Below are positions 21,370 to 31,924 of a stretch of 64,000 nt of DNA, in pieces. Below the pieces are notes generated by a model. That model saw nothing but the letters and a program-made list of their open reading frames with translations, did not search any database and was not told the DNA's origin. Every line of letters begins with the position of its first letter. Within the stretch, counting starts at the first letter, position 1. The DNA comes from Stenotrophomonas sp. ASS1 (GTDB lineage: Bacteria > Pseudomonadota > Gammaproteobacteria > Xanthomonadales > Xanthomonadaceae), in contig NZ_CP031167.1 of the NCBI RefSeq assembly GCF_004346925.1, positions 3,926,001 to 3,990,000 of the forward strand. Reading direction: 5' to 3'. The position numbers and the translations under genes were made by a program.

Positions 21370-22188
21370 ATGCGCCCCGTACCCACCCTGCTCGCCCTCT
21401 CCCTGCTCGCCGTCGGCGCTTCGTTCGCCACTGCCGCCCACGCCGCTGAAGGCGACGACCGCTTCGCCCTGCGCCTGGGTGCGATGAACATCGACTCGGA
21501 CAACACCCTTCGCGGCAAGACCAACGTCGCCGGCCAGGACATCGGCTTCTCCGAGGACTTCAAGCTGGGTGGCAAGGAGTGGGAACCGCGCATCGACGGC
21601 ATGTTCCGCATCAGCAACCGCCAGCGCCTGCTGTTCAACTACTTCAAGTACGACAAGGACCGCCGCGAGACCCTTGGCCAGGACATCTCCTTCGGTGACG
21701 TCAACGTGCCGTCCGGCAGCTTCGTCAAGGGCGAACTGAAATACCAGGTCGCCAGCCTGGTCTATGACTACTCGGTGGTGGACACCGATACCTTCGACCT
21801 CGGCCTGCAGCTGGGTGCCGAGTACGCCAAGGTCAGCACCAAGGCCTACGCCGATCTGGGCACCGTCTACGAAGGCCAGTTCCTCAATGAGAAGACGGAC
21901 GGCGTGGCGCCGGTGGTCGGTGCGCGCCTGAGCTTCACCCCGTCGGAAAAGTGGATGATCACGCTGCAGGGCCAGTATCTCAACACGCGCTGGGGCAGCT
22001 TCGATGACTACAAGGGCGACCTGAGCCGCGCCAACGCCATCGTCGATTACCGCTTCACGAAGAACTTCGGTGTGTTCGCTGGCTACGACTGGTTCAAGCT
22101 CGACGCGGACAAGAAGGGCAGCGACGGCACCATCGGCCTGAAGCAGGAATTCAAGGGCCCGGTGGCCGGCGTCAGCTTCGTGTTCTGA
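21370..22188 (+). CDS. Outer-membrane beta-barrel protein
   Basis: A 272-residue protein with a clear signal peptide (residues 1 to about 26, ending AAHAA). The rest shows alternating polar and aromatic/hydrophobic residues (RLLFNYFKYDKD, WMITLQGQYLNT) and ends in VSFVF, the terminal Phe signature of outer-membrane barrels. I do not assign a named family; it is not OmpW. The ATG at 21370 follows AAGGA. A terminator follows the stop at once, so it is a single-gene unit. Confidence 0.82.
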   Translation: MRPVPTLLALSLLAVGASFATAAHAAEGDDRFALRLGAMNIDSDNTLRGKTNVAGQDIGFSEDFKLGGKEWEPRIDGMFRISNRQRLLFNYFKYDKDRRETLGQDISFGDVNVPSGSFVKGELKYQVASLVYDYSVVDTDTFDLGLQLGAEYAKVSTKAYADLGTVYEGQFLNEKTDGVAPVVGARLSFTPSEKWMITLQGQYLNTRWGSFDDYKGDLSRANAIVDYRFTKNFGVFAGYDWFKLDADKKGSDGTIGLKQEFKGPVAGVSFVF

Positions 22189-22221
22189 TCCCCCGCCCCT
22201 TCCACGGCACACTCTCTCCTG

Positions 22222-22255
22222 GCGCGGCCTCCGGAACATCGGGGCCGCGCTTTTT
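22222..22255 (+). terminator. Terminator after the beta-barrel gene
   Basis: GCGCGGCC (22222-22229) pairs with GGCCGCGC (22243-22250), followed by TTTTTC, about 35 bp after the stop codon. Confidence 0.85.
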
Positions 22256-22295
22256 CTTTGCATCGTCGAGCAGAGAAGCAGGTTGGTCGAGCGCT

Positions 22296-22387
22296 GGGGG
22301 AAGAGGGGCTTGCGTGCGAATGTCCCCCGGCACCGGCCTGCGGCCGTCACCTCCTCCTTTACTTCGCACGCAAGCCCCTCTTCCCCC
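22296..22387. repeat. Long palindrome A: 25-bp perfect arms around a conserved 42-nt core
   Basis: Arm 22296-22320 is the exact reverse complement of 22363-22387. The 42-nt core (22321-22362) starts TGTCCCCCG and ends CCTCCTCCTTTAC, with a 5-bp mini-hairpin at 22334-22346 (CGGCC-TGC-GGCCG). The same core, in opposite orientation, occurs 112 nt further on between quite different arms. Confidence 0.9.
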
Positions 22388-22442
22388 GCGTGTCAGGCAT
22401 CCAGGCGGGCCAAGCTGTGGCTCTCGACTATCCGCAAGCCGA

Positions 22443-22548
22443 GCCGCTGCGCGGGTGGCAGGCGTTTGGACAAAGTAAAGGAGGAGGCGACCGCCGCAGG
22501 CGGACGACGGGGGACATTTGTCCAAACGCCTGCCACCCGCGCAGCGGC
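22443..22548. repeat. Long palindrome B: 32-bp perfect arms around the same core, inverted
   Basis: Arm 22443-22474 is the exact reverse complement of 22517-22548. The 42-nt core (22475-22516) read on the minus strand matches core A at 36 of 42 positions. Its mini-hairpin (22491-22503) carries a compensated base-pair change relative to A, so pairing is kept. The arms share nothing obvious with those of A. Confidence 0.9.
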
Positions 22549-22581
22549 CCCACCGCTCGCAAAAATCCGGAGCGGAGAAAC

Positions 22582-22605
22582 AAAAAACCCCAGCAAATGC
22601 CGGGG
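22582..22605 (-). terminator. Terminator after lpdA
   Basis: On the minus strand CCCC (22605-22602) with the neighbouring GGCATTTGC region pairs with GGGG (22591-22588), and TTTTTTG follows, about 30 bp beyond the lpdA stop. Confidence 0.75.
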
Positions 22606-22632
22606 CTTCTCGTTCGCGAAGGCGCGGGCGCC

Positions 22633-24441
22633 TTACTTCTTCTTCGGCATGTACAGATCGGTGATCGTGCCGTCGTAGATTTCCGAGGCCATCGCCACCG
22701 ACTCGCTCAGCGTCGGGTGGGCATGGATGGTGTGGCCGATGTCTTCCGCCTCCGCACCCATCTCGATGGCCAGGCCGATCTCGGCCAGCAGGTCGCCGGC
22801 ATGCACACCAACGATGGCACCACCGATGATGCGATGGGTCTCTTCGTCGAAGATCAGCTTGGTGAAGCCCTCGGTGCGGCCGATGCCGATCGCGCGGCCA
22901 CTGGCGGCCCACGGGAACTTGGCCACGCCGACCTTCAGGCCCTTGGCCTTGGCTTCGGTTTCGGTCACGCCGACCCAGGCGATTTCCGGGTTGGTGTAAG
23001 CCACCGACGGAATCACGCGGGCCACCCACTCCTTCTTGTGGCCGGCAGCCACTTCGGCAGCCAGCTTGCCCTCGTGCGTGGCCTTATGGGCCAGCATCGG
23101 GTTGCCGACGATGTCGCCGATGGCAAAGATGTGCGGCACGTTGGTGCGCATCTGGCGGTCGACCGGAATGAAGCCGCGGTCGGTGACCTGCACGCCGGCC
23201 TTCTCGGCATCGATCTTCTTGCCGTTCGGCGAGCGACCCACGGCCACCAGCACGCGATCGAAGGTGCCCTGCGCCAGGGCAGGCGCCTGGCCTTCCTCGG
23301 CCGCTTCGAAGGTGACGGTGATGCCCTTGGCATCGGCGGTGACGCCGGAGGCCTTGGTCTTCAGGTGGACTTCGATGCCCTGCTTCTTCAGGCGGTCGGC
23401 CAGCGGCTTGACCAGGTCCTTGTCGGCGCCCGGCATCAGCTGGTCCATGAACTCGACCACGGTCACCTTGCTGCCCAGCGCGCTGTACACGGTGGCCATT
23501 TCCAGGCCGATGATGCCGCCGCCGACGACCAGCAGCGAGCCCGGCACTTCGGCCAGCTCCAGCGCGTCGGTGGAGTCCATCACGCGCTTGTCGTCCCACG
23601 GGAAGTTCGGCAGCTTCACTGCCTGCGAACCGGCGGCGATGATGCACTTCTGGAAGCGCAGCAGCTGGGTGCTGCCGTCAGCCGCGGTGATTTCCAGTTC
23701 GTTGGCCGAGACAAACTTGCCGACGCCCTGCACGCTGCGGACCTTGCGCTGCTTGGCCATGCCGGCCAGGCCCTTGGTCAGCTGGTTGACGACCTTTTCC
23801 TTGTACTCGCGCAGCTTGTCCAGGGTGATGGTCGGCTTGCCGAACTCGACGCCGAAATCACCGGCGTGGGCCACTTCGTCGATGACCGCTGCAGCGTGCA
23901 GCAGCGCCTTGGACGGAATGCAGCCCACGTTGAGGCAGACGCCACCGAGGCTGGCGTAACGCTCGACCAGCACCGTATCCAGGCCGACGTCGGCGGCGCG
24001 GAAGGCGGCGGTATAGCCTCCCGGGCCCGAGCCCAGCACGACCATTTCGCATTCGATGTCGGCCGGCTTGCCGCTGGACAGCGCCGGCTTCGGCGCCGCC
24101 GGCTCAGCCGGGGCGCGGTGCGACGGGGTCACCGGCGGCTTGCTGGCCGGGGCGGCCGCAGCTGCGGCCGGCTCGGCGGCCTTGGCCGGGGCTTCGGCGG
24201 CGCCTTCGGCGTCCAGCACCACGACCACAGCGCCTTCGGACAGGGTGTCGCCGAGCTTGACCTTGATTTCCTTGACCACACCGGCGGCCGAGGACGGCAC
24301 TTCCAGGGTGGCCTTGTCCGACTCCAGGGTCACCAGACCCTGATCCTTCTTCACCGTGTCGCCGACGGCGACCAACACTTCGATCACCGGCACATCGCTG
24401 TAATCGCCGATGTCGGGAACCTTGACTTCAATCGTGGCCAT
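22633..24441 (-). CDS. lpdA: Dihydrolipoyl dehydrogenase (E3) with N-terminal lipoyl domain
   Basis: A 602-residue protein. Residues 1 to about 80 form a lipoyl domain with the modified Lys in LESDKATLEVP; an Ala/Pro-rich linker follows; then a complete E3 with FAD motif LGSGPGGYTAA, redox-active disulfide in CLNVGCIPSK, NAD motif VVGGGIIGLE and catalytic His in HAHPTLSE. It reoxidises dihydrolipoamide of the pyruvate dehydrogenase complex. Most E3 enzymes are about 470 residues without a lipoyl domain; the fused form is known in some beta- and gammaproteobacteria. It lies 107 bp after aceF on the same strand. Confidence 0.96.
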   Translation of the reverse strand: MATIEVKVPDIGDYSDVPVIEVLVAVGDTVKKDQGLVTLESDKATLEVPSSAAGVVKEIKVKLGDTLSEGAVVVVLDAEGAAEAPAKAAEPAAAAAAPASKPPVTPSHRAPAEPAAPKPALSSGKPADIECEMVVLGSGPGGYTAAFRAADVGLDTVLVERYASLGGVCLNVGCIPSKALLHAAAVIDEVAHAGDFGVEFGKPTITLDKLREYKEKVVNQLTKGLAGMAKQRKVRSVQGVGKFVSANELEITAADGSTQLLRFQKCIIAAGSQAVKLPNFPWDDKRVMDSTDALELAEVPGSLLVVGGGIIGLEMATVYSALGSKVTVVEFMDQLMPGADKDLVKPLADRLKKQGIEVHLKTKASGVTADAKGITVTFEAAEEGQAPALAQGTFDRVLVAVGRSPNGKKIDAEKAGVQVTDRGFIPVDRQMRTNVPHIFAIGDIVGNPMLAHKATHEGKLAAEVAAGHKKEWVARVIPSVAYTNPEIAWVGVTETEAKAKGLKVGVAKFPWAASGRAIGIGRTEGFTKLIFDEETHRIIGGAIVGVHAGDLLAEIGLAIEMGAEAEDIGHTIHAHPTLSESVAMASEIYDGTITDLYMPKKK

Positions 24442-24548
24442 GGTGGGTTTTCCTCGTGCCCGCGCGACGGTGCCGGCGGGCTGTCACTGCATCTGTTCAC
24501 ACGGCCGCGCCAGGGGCGGCGGCCGCACGGTGGGGGCGAAGCGGTGCC

Positions 24549-26261
24549 TTACAGCAGCACGCGGCGCATGTCGGCCAGTACCTGCGACAGGTACGTGGTG
24601 AAGCGTGCGGCCAGTGCGCCGTCGATGACGCGGTGGTCGTAGCTCAGCGACAGCGGCAGCATCAGCTTCGGTGCGAACTCCTTGCCGTTCCAGACCGGCT
24701 GGATGGACGACTTGGAGACGCCGAGGATGGCCACTTCCGGTGCATTGACGATCGGGGTGAACGCGGTGCCGCCGATGCCGCCCAGCGAGCTGATCGAGAA
24801 GCAGCCGCCACTCATGTCGGCCGGGCCGAGCTTGCCGTCGCGCGCCTTCTTGGCCAGTTCGCCGGTTTCCTGCGCGATCTGCACCACGCCCTTCTTGTCC
24901 ACGTCGCGGATGACCGGCACGACCAGGCCGTTCGGCGTGTCGGCGGCAAAGCCGATGTGGAAGTACTTCTTCAGGGTCAGGTTTTCACCGCTGGCATCGA
25001 GCGAGGCGTTGAATTCCGGGAACTTCTTCAGCGCCGCGGCGCTGGCCTTGATCAGGAAGGCGAGCATGGTCAGCTTGATGCCGGCCTTCTCGTTTTCCTT
25101 GTTCAGCGCCACGCGCAGGCCTTCCAGATCGGTAATGTCGGCCTGTTCGAACTGGGTGACGTGCGGGATCATGGCCCAGTTGCGGGCCAGGTTCGCACCC
25201 GAGATCTTCTTGATGCGCGACAGCGGCTGGACTTCGGTCTCGCCGAACTTGCTGAAGTCGACCTTCGGCCACGGCAGCAGGTTCAGGCCACCACCGGCAG
25301 CGACAGCAGCACCGCCGGCAGCCGGCACGCCACCGCTGAGTGCGGCCTTGACGAACTTCTGCACGTCACCCTTGGTGATGCGGCCCCCCTTCTCGGTGCC
25401 GTTGATCTGCAGCAGGTCCACGCCCAGTTCGCGGGCGAACACACGCACCGCCGGGGTGGCATACGGCACCTTGGCCGGCAGCACGCCATCGGCGTTGAAC
25501 TGCACCGGCGGGCTGGACGGGGTACCGGCCGAGGCGACCTCGCGGGCCGCCAGCTTGTCCGGCTGCGCCGGCACAGCGACCGGCTCGACCTTGGTGGCGG
25601 TCTCGGCGGCAGCCGGAGCGGCAGCAGCGGCTGCCTTGGTCGGCGCCGGCGCGGCAGCGCCCTCGGCCTCGATGATGGCGACCACATTGCCCTGCGACAG
25701 AGTGTCGCCGACCTTGACCTTCAGCTCCTTGACCACGCCAGCCACCGACGACGGCACTTCCATGGTGGCCTTGTCGCTTTCCAGCGTGACCAGGCCCTGG
25801 TCCTTCTTGACCGTGTCGCCGACGGCGACCAGCACTTCGATGACCGGAATGCCGGAATAGTCGCCGATATCCGGCACCAGCGCTTCAACCGCACCACCGC
25901 TGGCAGCCGGAGCGGCCGGCGCAGCTGCGGCCGGGGCCGGCGCGCTCTGGGTGGCGGCAGCCGGGGCAGCGGCCTTGGCCGGTGCCGGGGCGGCAGCGGC
26001 CGGCTTGGCCGCCTCGCCTTCAGCCACTTCGATCAGCGCCACGACCTTGCCCTCGGACAGGGTGTCACCGACCTTGACCTTGATCTCCTTGACCACGCCG
26101 GCGACGGCCGACGGCACTTCCATGGTCGCCTTGTCGCTTTCCAGCGTCACCAGGCCCTGGTCCTTCTTGACCGTGTCGCCGACGGCGACAAGCACCTCGA
26201 TTACCGGGATATCGCTGTAGTCACCGATATCGGGGACAAGTGCTTCCTTGATTTCGGCCAT
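24549..26261 (-). CDS. aceF: Pyruvate dehydrogenase E2, dihydrolipoyl acetyltransferase
   Basis: A 570-residue E2 with two N-terminal lipoyl domains (Lys in LESDKATMEVP twice, near residues 44 and 165) joined by Ala/Pro linkers, a peripheral-subunit-binding domain (TPAVRVFARELGVDLLQI) and a C-terminal catalytic domain with SYDHRVIDGALAARF, where His and Asp are catalytic. It passes acetyl groups to CoA. The ATG at 26261 gives a standard start; the in-frame upstream part to 26327 is not needed. The aceE gene is not beside it, so E1 is encoded elsewhere. Confidence 0.96.
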   Translation of the reverse strand: MAEIKEALVPDIGDYSDIPVIEVLVAVGDTVKKDQGLVTLESDKATMEVPSAVAGVVKEIKVKVGDTLSEGKVVALIEVAEGEAAKPAAAAPAPAKAAAPAAATQSAPAPAAAAPAAPAASGGAVEALVPDIGDYSGIPVIEVLVAVGDTVKKDQGLVTLESDKATMEVPSSVAGVVKELKVKVGDTLSQGNVVAIIEAEGAAAPAPTKAAAAAAPAAAETATKVEPVAVPAQPDKLAAREVASAGTPSSPPVQFNADGVLPAKVPYATPAVRVFARELGVDLLQINGTEKGGRITKGDVQKFVKAALSGGVPAAGGAAVAAGGGLNLLPWPKVDFSKFGETEVQPLSRIKKISGANLARNWAMIPHVTQFEQADITDLEGLRVALNKENEKAGIKLTMLAFLIKASAAALKKFPEFNASLDASGENLTLKKYFHIGFAADTPNGLVVPVIRDVDKKGVVQIAQETGELAKKARDGKLGPADMSGGCFSISSLGGIGGTAFTPIVNAPEVAILGVSKSSIQPVWNGKEFAPKLMLPLSLSYDHRVIDGALAARFTTYLSQVLADMRRVLL

Positions 26262-26428
26262 GGGGATAACTCCGGCAATCTGGTGTAGGGAAACGTCTAT
26301 TGTGCGGCCAGCGGGGGCCAGCGCCAACCGTTACAGGTGTTTTCAGTACTCACGCAGCCGGGACACGCTGTTGCTCATGGGTTGCGGCCGCGACCAGTCG
26401 GTAGCGTATTGTCCGGACGATGTCCGCT

Positions 26429-26944
26429 TCATGTCGCCAGTGCGTCGGCTACCGGCTGCCAGGCCTGGCGCAGCCGCGGCAGTGACCAGGCCGCGTTGGC
26501 CGGGCTGGTGGACGGCAGCGCCAGCAGCCTTGGCGGCGCCTCCAGGCCGGGCAGCACCCAACGCTGGAATGCCTTCAGCGATGCCGCACCGTTGCAGCCG
26601 ATCAGCTCCAGCTCAGGAAGCGAAGCGATCAATGCCGGCAGCGCATTGGGTACTTCCGTGCCACGCACGATGTCGGCATCCAGGCTGCCACGCCGCTCGC
26701 ACTGACCGATCACATCCCACAGACCCACACCGGCTGCCTGCAGTGCGCGCAGCCGTTGCGGGTACGCCAGGGCCACATTGAAGCCACAGATATCGGCCAG
26801 CACAGGCCAGAAGCGATTGCGCGGATGCGCGTAGTAGCGCTGCTCCTGCAATGACGCAACGCCGGGCATCGAGCCCAGCAGCAGCACCCTGCAATCCGCC
26901 TTCACCTGCGCTTGCAGGCCGATGCACACCGTTGCTTCGCTCAC
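26429..26944 (-). CDS. Uracil-DNA-glycosylase superfamily protein, probable DNA-deoxyinosine glycosylase
   Basis: A 171-residue protein with the superfamily's first motif LLLGSMPGVASL followed by QRYYAHPRNRFWPVL, and the C-terminal STSPANA motif. This combination fits family 6 (hypoxanthine/deoxyinosine glycosylases) better than Ung or classical Mug. It would remove deaminated purines from DNA. The start is probably the GTG at 26944, which has GGAG 5 nt upstream; the frame is open to 27022 but that part would cover the promoter region of ompW. Confidence 0.78.
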   Translation of the reverse strand: MSEATVCIGLQAQVKADCRVLLLGSMPGVASLQEQRYYAHPRNRFWPVLADICGFNVALAYPQRLRALQAAGVGLWDVIGQCERRGSLDADIVRGTEVPNALPALIASLPELELIGCNGAASLKAFQRWVLPGLEAPPRLLALPSTSPANAAWSLPRLRQAWQPVADALAT

Positions 26945-27130
26945 ATCGTCTCCAACTGCATGAATGTCGCCGAAGGCCGAAAAGCCCATGAAAACAGGCT
27001 TTTCGCTCCAGTCGCTGAACAAGGGAAACTATTTTTTAACGTGCGTCGGATTCGATTCATGTTGGGGCGACTACGGTGTGCTCGCCCCGCAACCGGGGGC
27101 CCAAAACAAGAAACATTAGGAGATACCCCC

Positions 27131-27766
27131 ATGCGCTCCATCCGTATCCTGAGTCTCGCCCTGCTGACCTCCGCCGCCTTCGCGCCGGCCGCTTTCGCCC
27201 AGGACAGCAGCAGCACCGACACCGCTTCGGGCAAGCATTTTGCCGTTGTTGGCGGCATCTCGCTGCTGGAACCGAAGAACGACCCGATCACCGGCGTCAA
27301 GAAGACCGATGGTGGCCCGGCGCCGACCGTCAGCTTCAGCTACTACATCAACGACAACTGGGCCGTTGAACTGTGGGGCGCTGCCGACAAGTTCGACAAC
27401 AAGTTCAAGGGCCCGACCAACGCCCGCCTGGGCTCGGTCGAGCAGCAGCCGATCGCGCTGAGCGGCCAGTACCACTTCGGCCAGGCTGACAACGTGTTCC
27501 GTCCGTTCGTGGGCGTGGGCTACTACCAGTCGAGCTTCAGCAACGAGAAGCTGGGCAACGGCGCTGACACCGACATCCGCTTCAAGGATGCCAAGGGCGT
27601 GATCGGCACCGTCGGCGTGGACATGAACATCAACTCCACCTGGTTCGCCCGTGCTGACGCCCGCTACATGCGCGCCCGCCCGGACGTGAAGGTTGGCGGC
27701 GAGAAGATCGGCGAAGCCAAGATGGATCCGTGGACCGTCGGCTTCGGCATCGGCGCCCGCTTCTGA
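27131..27766 (+). CDS. ompW: OmpW-family outer-membrane protein
   Basis: A 211-residue protein with a signal peptide (residues 1 to about 23, ending AAFAQ) and the OmpW pattern: GGISLLEPKND near the mature N-terminus, SFSYYINDNWAVEL, VFRPFVGVGYYQSSF, and a C-terminal Phe (FGIGARF). OmpW forms an eight-stranded barrel with a hydrophobic channel for small molecules. The ATG at 27131 follows AGGAG. A TTCG-loop terminator follows. Confidence 0.93.
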   Translation: MRSIRILSLALLTSAAFAPAAFAQDSSSTDTASGKHFAVVGGISLLEPKNDPITGVKKTDGGPAPTVSFSYYINDNWAVELWGAADKFDNKFKGPTNARLGSVEQQPIALSGQYHFGQADNVFRPFVGVGYYQSSFSNEKLGNGADTDIRFKDAKGVIGTVGVDMNINSTWFARADARYMRARPDVKVGGEKIGEAKMDPWTVGFGIGARF

Positions 27767-27798
27767 TCCAGGCTGCACCTGCTTCACTGATGTAACGC

Positions 27799-27820
27799 GA
27801 CGGGCCCTTCGGGGCCCGTC
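27799..27820 (+). terminator. Terminator after ompW
   Basis: GACGGGCCC and GGGCCCGTC form a 9-bp stem with a TTCG tetraloop, followed by a T-rich stretch (GTCGTTT), 33 bp after the stop. Confidence 0.75.
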
Positions 27821-27843
27821 GTCGTTTCCGTCACCCGCGTTCT

Positions 27844-27928
27844 GTAGAGTCGAGCTTGCTCGACTGCCTTTCGTAGAGTCGAGCTTGCTCGACTTTTGCA
27901 AGAGCAGTCGACTGACAGTCGACTCTAC
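27844..27928. repeat. Cluster of three SMAG repeats before glpD
   Basis: Two direct copies of GTAGAGTCGAGCTTGCTCGA (from 27844 and 27873) and one inverted copy (27906-27928, ending CTCTAC) can each form a hairpin, and the inverted copy can pair with either direct copy. They fill the space between the ompW terminator and glpD. Confidence 0.9.
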
Positions 27929-27950
27929 ACACACAGGATGCGGAGGCGCG

Positions 27951-29425
27951 ATGCACGACGTCGACCTGCTGGTGATCGGTGGCGGTATCAACGGTGCCGG
28001 CATCGCCCGTGATGCCAGCGGCCGCGGCCTGCGCGTGCTGCTGTGCGAGCAGCACGACCTCGCTGCGCATACCTCCAGCGCCAGCAGCAAGCTGATCCAC
28101 GGTGGCCTGCGCTACCTGGAACAGCGCGAGTTCGGCCTGGTACGCAAGGCACTGGGTGAACGCGAAGTGGTACGCCGGCAGGCACCCTATCTGGTCCGCC
28201 CGCTGCGTTTCGTGCTGCCGTGGGAACCGCACCTGCGCCCACGCTGGATGCTGCGCGTGGGACTGTGGCTGTACGACCACCTGGGCCCACGCAGCCCGGC
28301 ATTTCCCGCCTCGCGCGCCCTGGACCTTCAGCGTGATCCGCTCGGCCCCTGGCTCTCCCCGGATCTGCGGCAGGCCTTCAGCTACGCCGACGCGCAGGTC
28401 GATGACGCGCGTCTGGTACTGCTCAATGCCCTGGATGCTGCCTGGCGTGGCGCACAGGTACATGTGCGCAGCCGCTGCATCGAACTGCGCCCTGTGCAGG
28501 GCCGTTGGCAGGCCGTACTGGAATCCGCCGATGGCCAGCAGCATGTGACCGCGCGCGCCGTCGCCAATGCGGCTGGCCCATGGGCCGGTGGCCTGCTGGA
28601 GCAGATGGAGGCCCGCAGCGGCGGCCCCGCGCTGCGGCTGGTACAGGGCAGCCACATCGTGCTGCGCCGCCCCTGGCCCGATGACAGTGCCTGCCTGCTG
28701 CAGCAGCCCGATGGCCGCGTGGTGTTCCTGCTGCCGTTCGCCCACGAGCATCTGCTAGTCGGCACCACCGACACCGACTACCGCGGTGACCCGGCGCGCT
28801 GCAGCGTGCTGCCTTCCGAGGTGAGCTACCTGTGCGCGGCCGCCAGCCGCTATCTGCGCGAGCCGATCACTCCGGAAGACGTGGTCTGGCAGTTCGCCGG
28901 TGTGCGGCCACTGCTGGCCGACCCGGACCCGCGTGCGGCAACGCTGAGCCGCGACTACCGCCTTCAGCTGCAATCCAGCCCGGCGCCGGCGCTGCATGTG
29001 CTGGGCGGCAAGCTGACCACCTACCGCGTGCTGGCCGAGGAAGCGCTGAACCTGCTGCGCCCTGCCCTGCCACAGATGGGACCGGCCTGGACGGCAGGCG
29101 GAGACCCGCTGCCGGGCAGCGACTGGGGTGACGCCACACAGGCGCGCTCCCGCCTGCAGGCGCTGGCACCGTGGTTGCCCGTGGAGATCGCACGGCGTTG
29201 GGCCGAAGCCTACGGCAGCCGCAGCGCCGCCCTTCTGCAGGGTGCACGGGGCATGGACGATCTTGGAGAGGACTTCGGCGGCGGCCTGCATGCGCGGGAA
29301 GTGGCTTTCCTGCGCGACCACGAATGGGCCTGGGACGCCGAGGACGTGCTGTGGCGGCGGAGCAAGCTGGGGTTGCGGCTGGATGCTGCGCAGGTGGCGC
29401 GGCTGCAGGCCTGGATCGATAGACG

Positions 29426-29429
<4 letters not shown>
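27951..29429 (+). CDS. glpD: Glycerol-3-phosphate dehydrogenase (quinone)
   Basis: A 492-residue membrane-associated flavoenzyme. The N-terminal FAD-binding motif LLVIGGGINGAGIARDASGR is followed by SSASSKLIHGGLRYLEQ, the GlpD signature. It oxidises glycerol-3-phosphate to dihydroxyacetone phosphate and feeds electrons to ubiquinone. The ATG at 27951 follows GGAGG. The stop codon TAG at 27427 plus 2000 (27429 is not it; the codon is 29427-29429) lies in the GTAG head of a SMAG repeat. glpK follows 79 bp later; no glpF or glpR is nearby. Confidence 0.97.
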
Positions 29430-31008
<1,579 letters not shown>

Positions 31009-31010
31009 CG

Positions 31011-31086
31011 GTAGTGCCGGCCGCTGGCCGGCAACCCCATGATCCTTGGCGGCGTCTGCAGATTGCCGGCCAGCGGCCGGCACTAC
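31011..31086. repeat. SMAG dimer between convergent glpK and metQ
   Basis: GTAGTGCCGGCCGC... at 31011-31034 and its exact inverted copy at 31063-31086 flank 28 nt. Each half is a hairpin and the two halves can form a 24-bp stem. Lying between convergent genes, it may act as a bidirectional barrier to transcription. Confidence 0.92.
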
Positions 31087-31103
31087 CACATGGCCAGCGG
31101 CCG

Positions 31104-31898
31104 TCAGAACGCCGGCAGCACCGCGCCCTTGTACTTGGTCTCGATGAAGGCCTTTACCTGCGGGCTGGTCAGGGCCTTGGCCAGCTTCTGCACGCGGGCG
31201 TCGTCCTTGTTGTCCGGGCGCGCGACCAGGAAGTTCACGTACGGCGAGTCCTTGCTCTCGATCGCCAGTGCATCCTTGGTCGGGTTGAGGCCCGCGTCCA
31301 GTGCGTAGTTGGTGTTGATCAGGGCCAGGTCGACCTGGTCCAGCACGCGCGGCAGCATCGCCGAGTCCAGCTCGCGGAACTTCAGGTTCTTCGGATTGGC
31401 GCTGATGTCACGCTGGGTCGACAGCGCGTTGGTCGGATCCTTCAGTTCGATCACACCGGCCTTGTGCAGCAGGATCAGCGCGCGGCTGTTGTTGCTCGGG
31501 TCGTTCGGGATCACCACGTCGGCACCTTCGCGCAGCTCGGCCAGCGACTTGATCTTGCGCGAATACGCACCGAACGGCTCGATGTGCACGCCGATCACCT
31601 TCACCAGATCGGTCTTGCGATCGCGGTTGTAGGCATCCAGATACGGCTCGGTCTGGAAGTAGTTGGCGTCCACCTGCTTCTGCACCAGCTGGTCGTTGGG
31701 CTGCACGTAGTCGTTGAACACGCGCACGTCCAGGTCCACGCCTTCCTGCTTGAGGATGGGCTTGACCACTTCAAGGATCTCGGCATGCGGCACGGCCGTG
31801 GCGGCCACCACCAGCTTCTGCGAGGGCTCGCCGGACTTGCCGCAGGCGGTCAGGGCCAGCGCAGCGGCGAGCAGGGGCAGCAACAGGGTCTTCTTCAT
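31104..31898 (-). CDS. metQ: Methionine ABC transporter substrate-binding lipoprotein
   Basis: A 264-residue NlpA/MetQ protein with lipoprotein signal MKKTLLLPLLAA and lipobox ending at Cys19 (LTAC). The mature part has family features including HAEILEVVKP, VRVFNDYVQPN and the IEPFGAYSRKIKSLAEL stretch. It binds methionine for the MetNI permease. Neither metN nor metI adjoins it here. Confidence 0.93.
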   Translation of the reverse strand: MKKTLLLPLLAAALALTACGKSGEPSQKLVVAATAVPHAEILEVVKPILKQEGVDLDVRVFNDYVQPNDQLVQKQVDANYFQTEPYLDAYNRDRKTDLVKVIGVHIEPFGAYSRKIKSLAELREGADVVIPNDPSNNSRALILLHKAGVIELKDPTNALSTQRDISANPKNLKFRELDSAMLPRVLDQVDLALINTNYALDAGLNPTKDALAIESKDSPYVNFLVARPDNKDDARVQKLAKALTSPQVKAFIETKYKGAVLPAF

Positions 31899-31924
31899 GG
31901 GCGGAAGGGTTCTCGGGGGGAGTG

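Noticed and set aside
22258..24642. A 794-codon open frame on the plus strand across palindromes and lpdA
   Set aside because: Antisense to lpdA, whose motifs are unmistakable; it also runs through hairpin repeats.
31899..31924. A SAM riboswitch before metQ
   Set aside because: Only 26 bp separate metQ from the WYL regulator gene on the same strand, too little for an aptamer.
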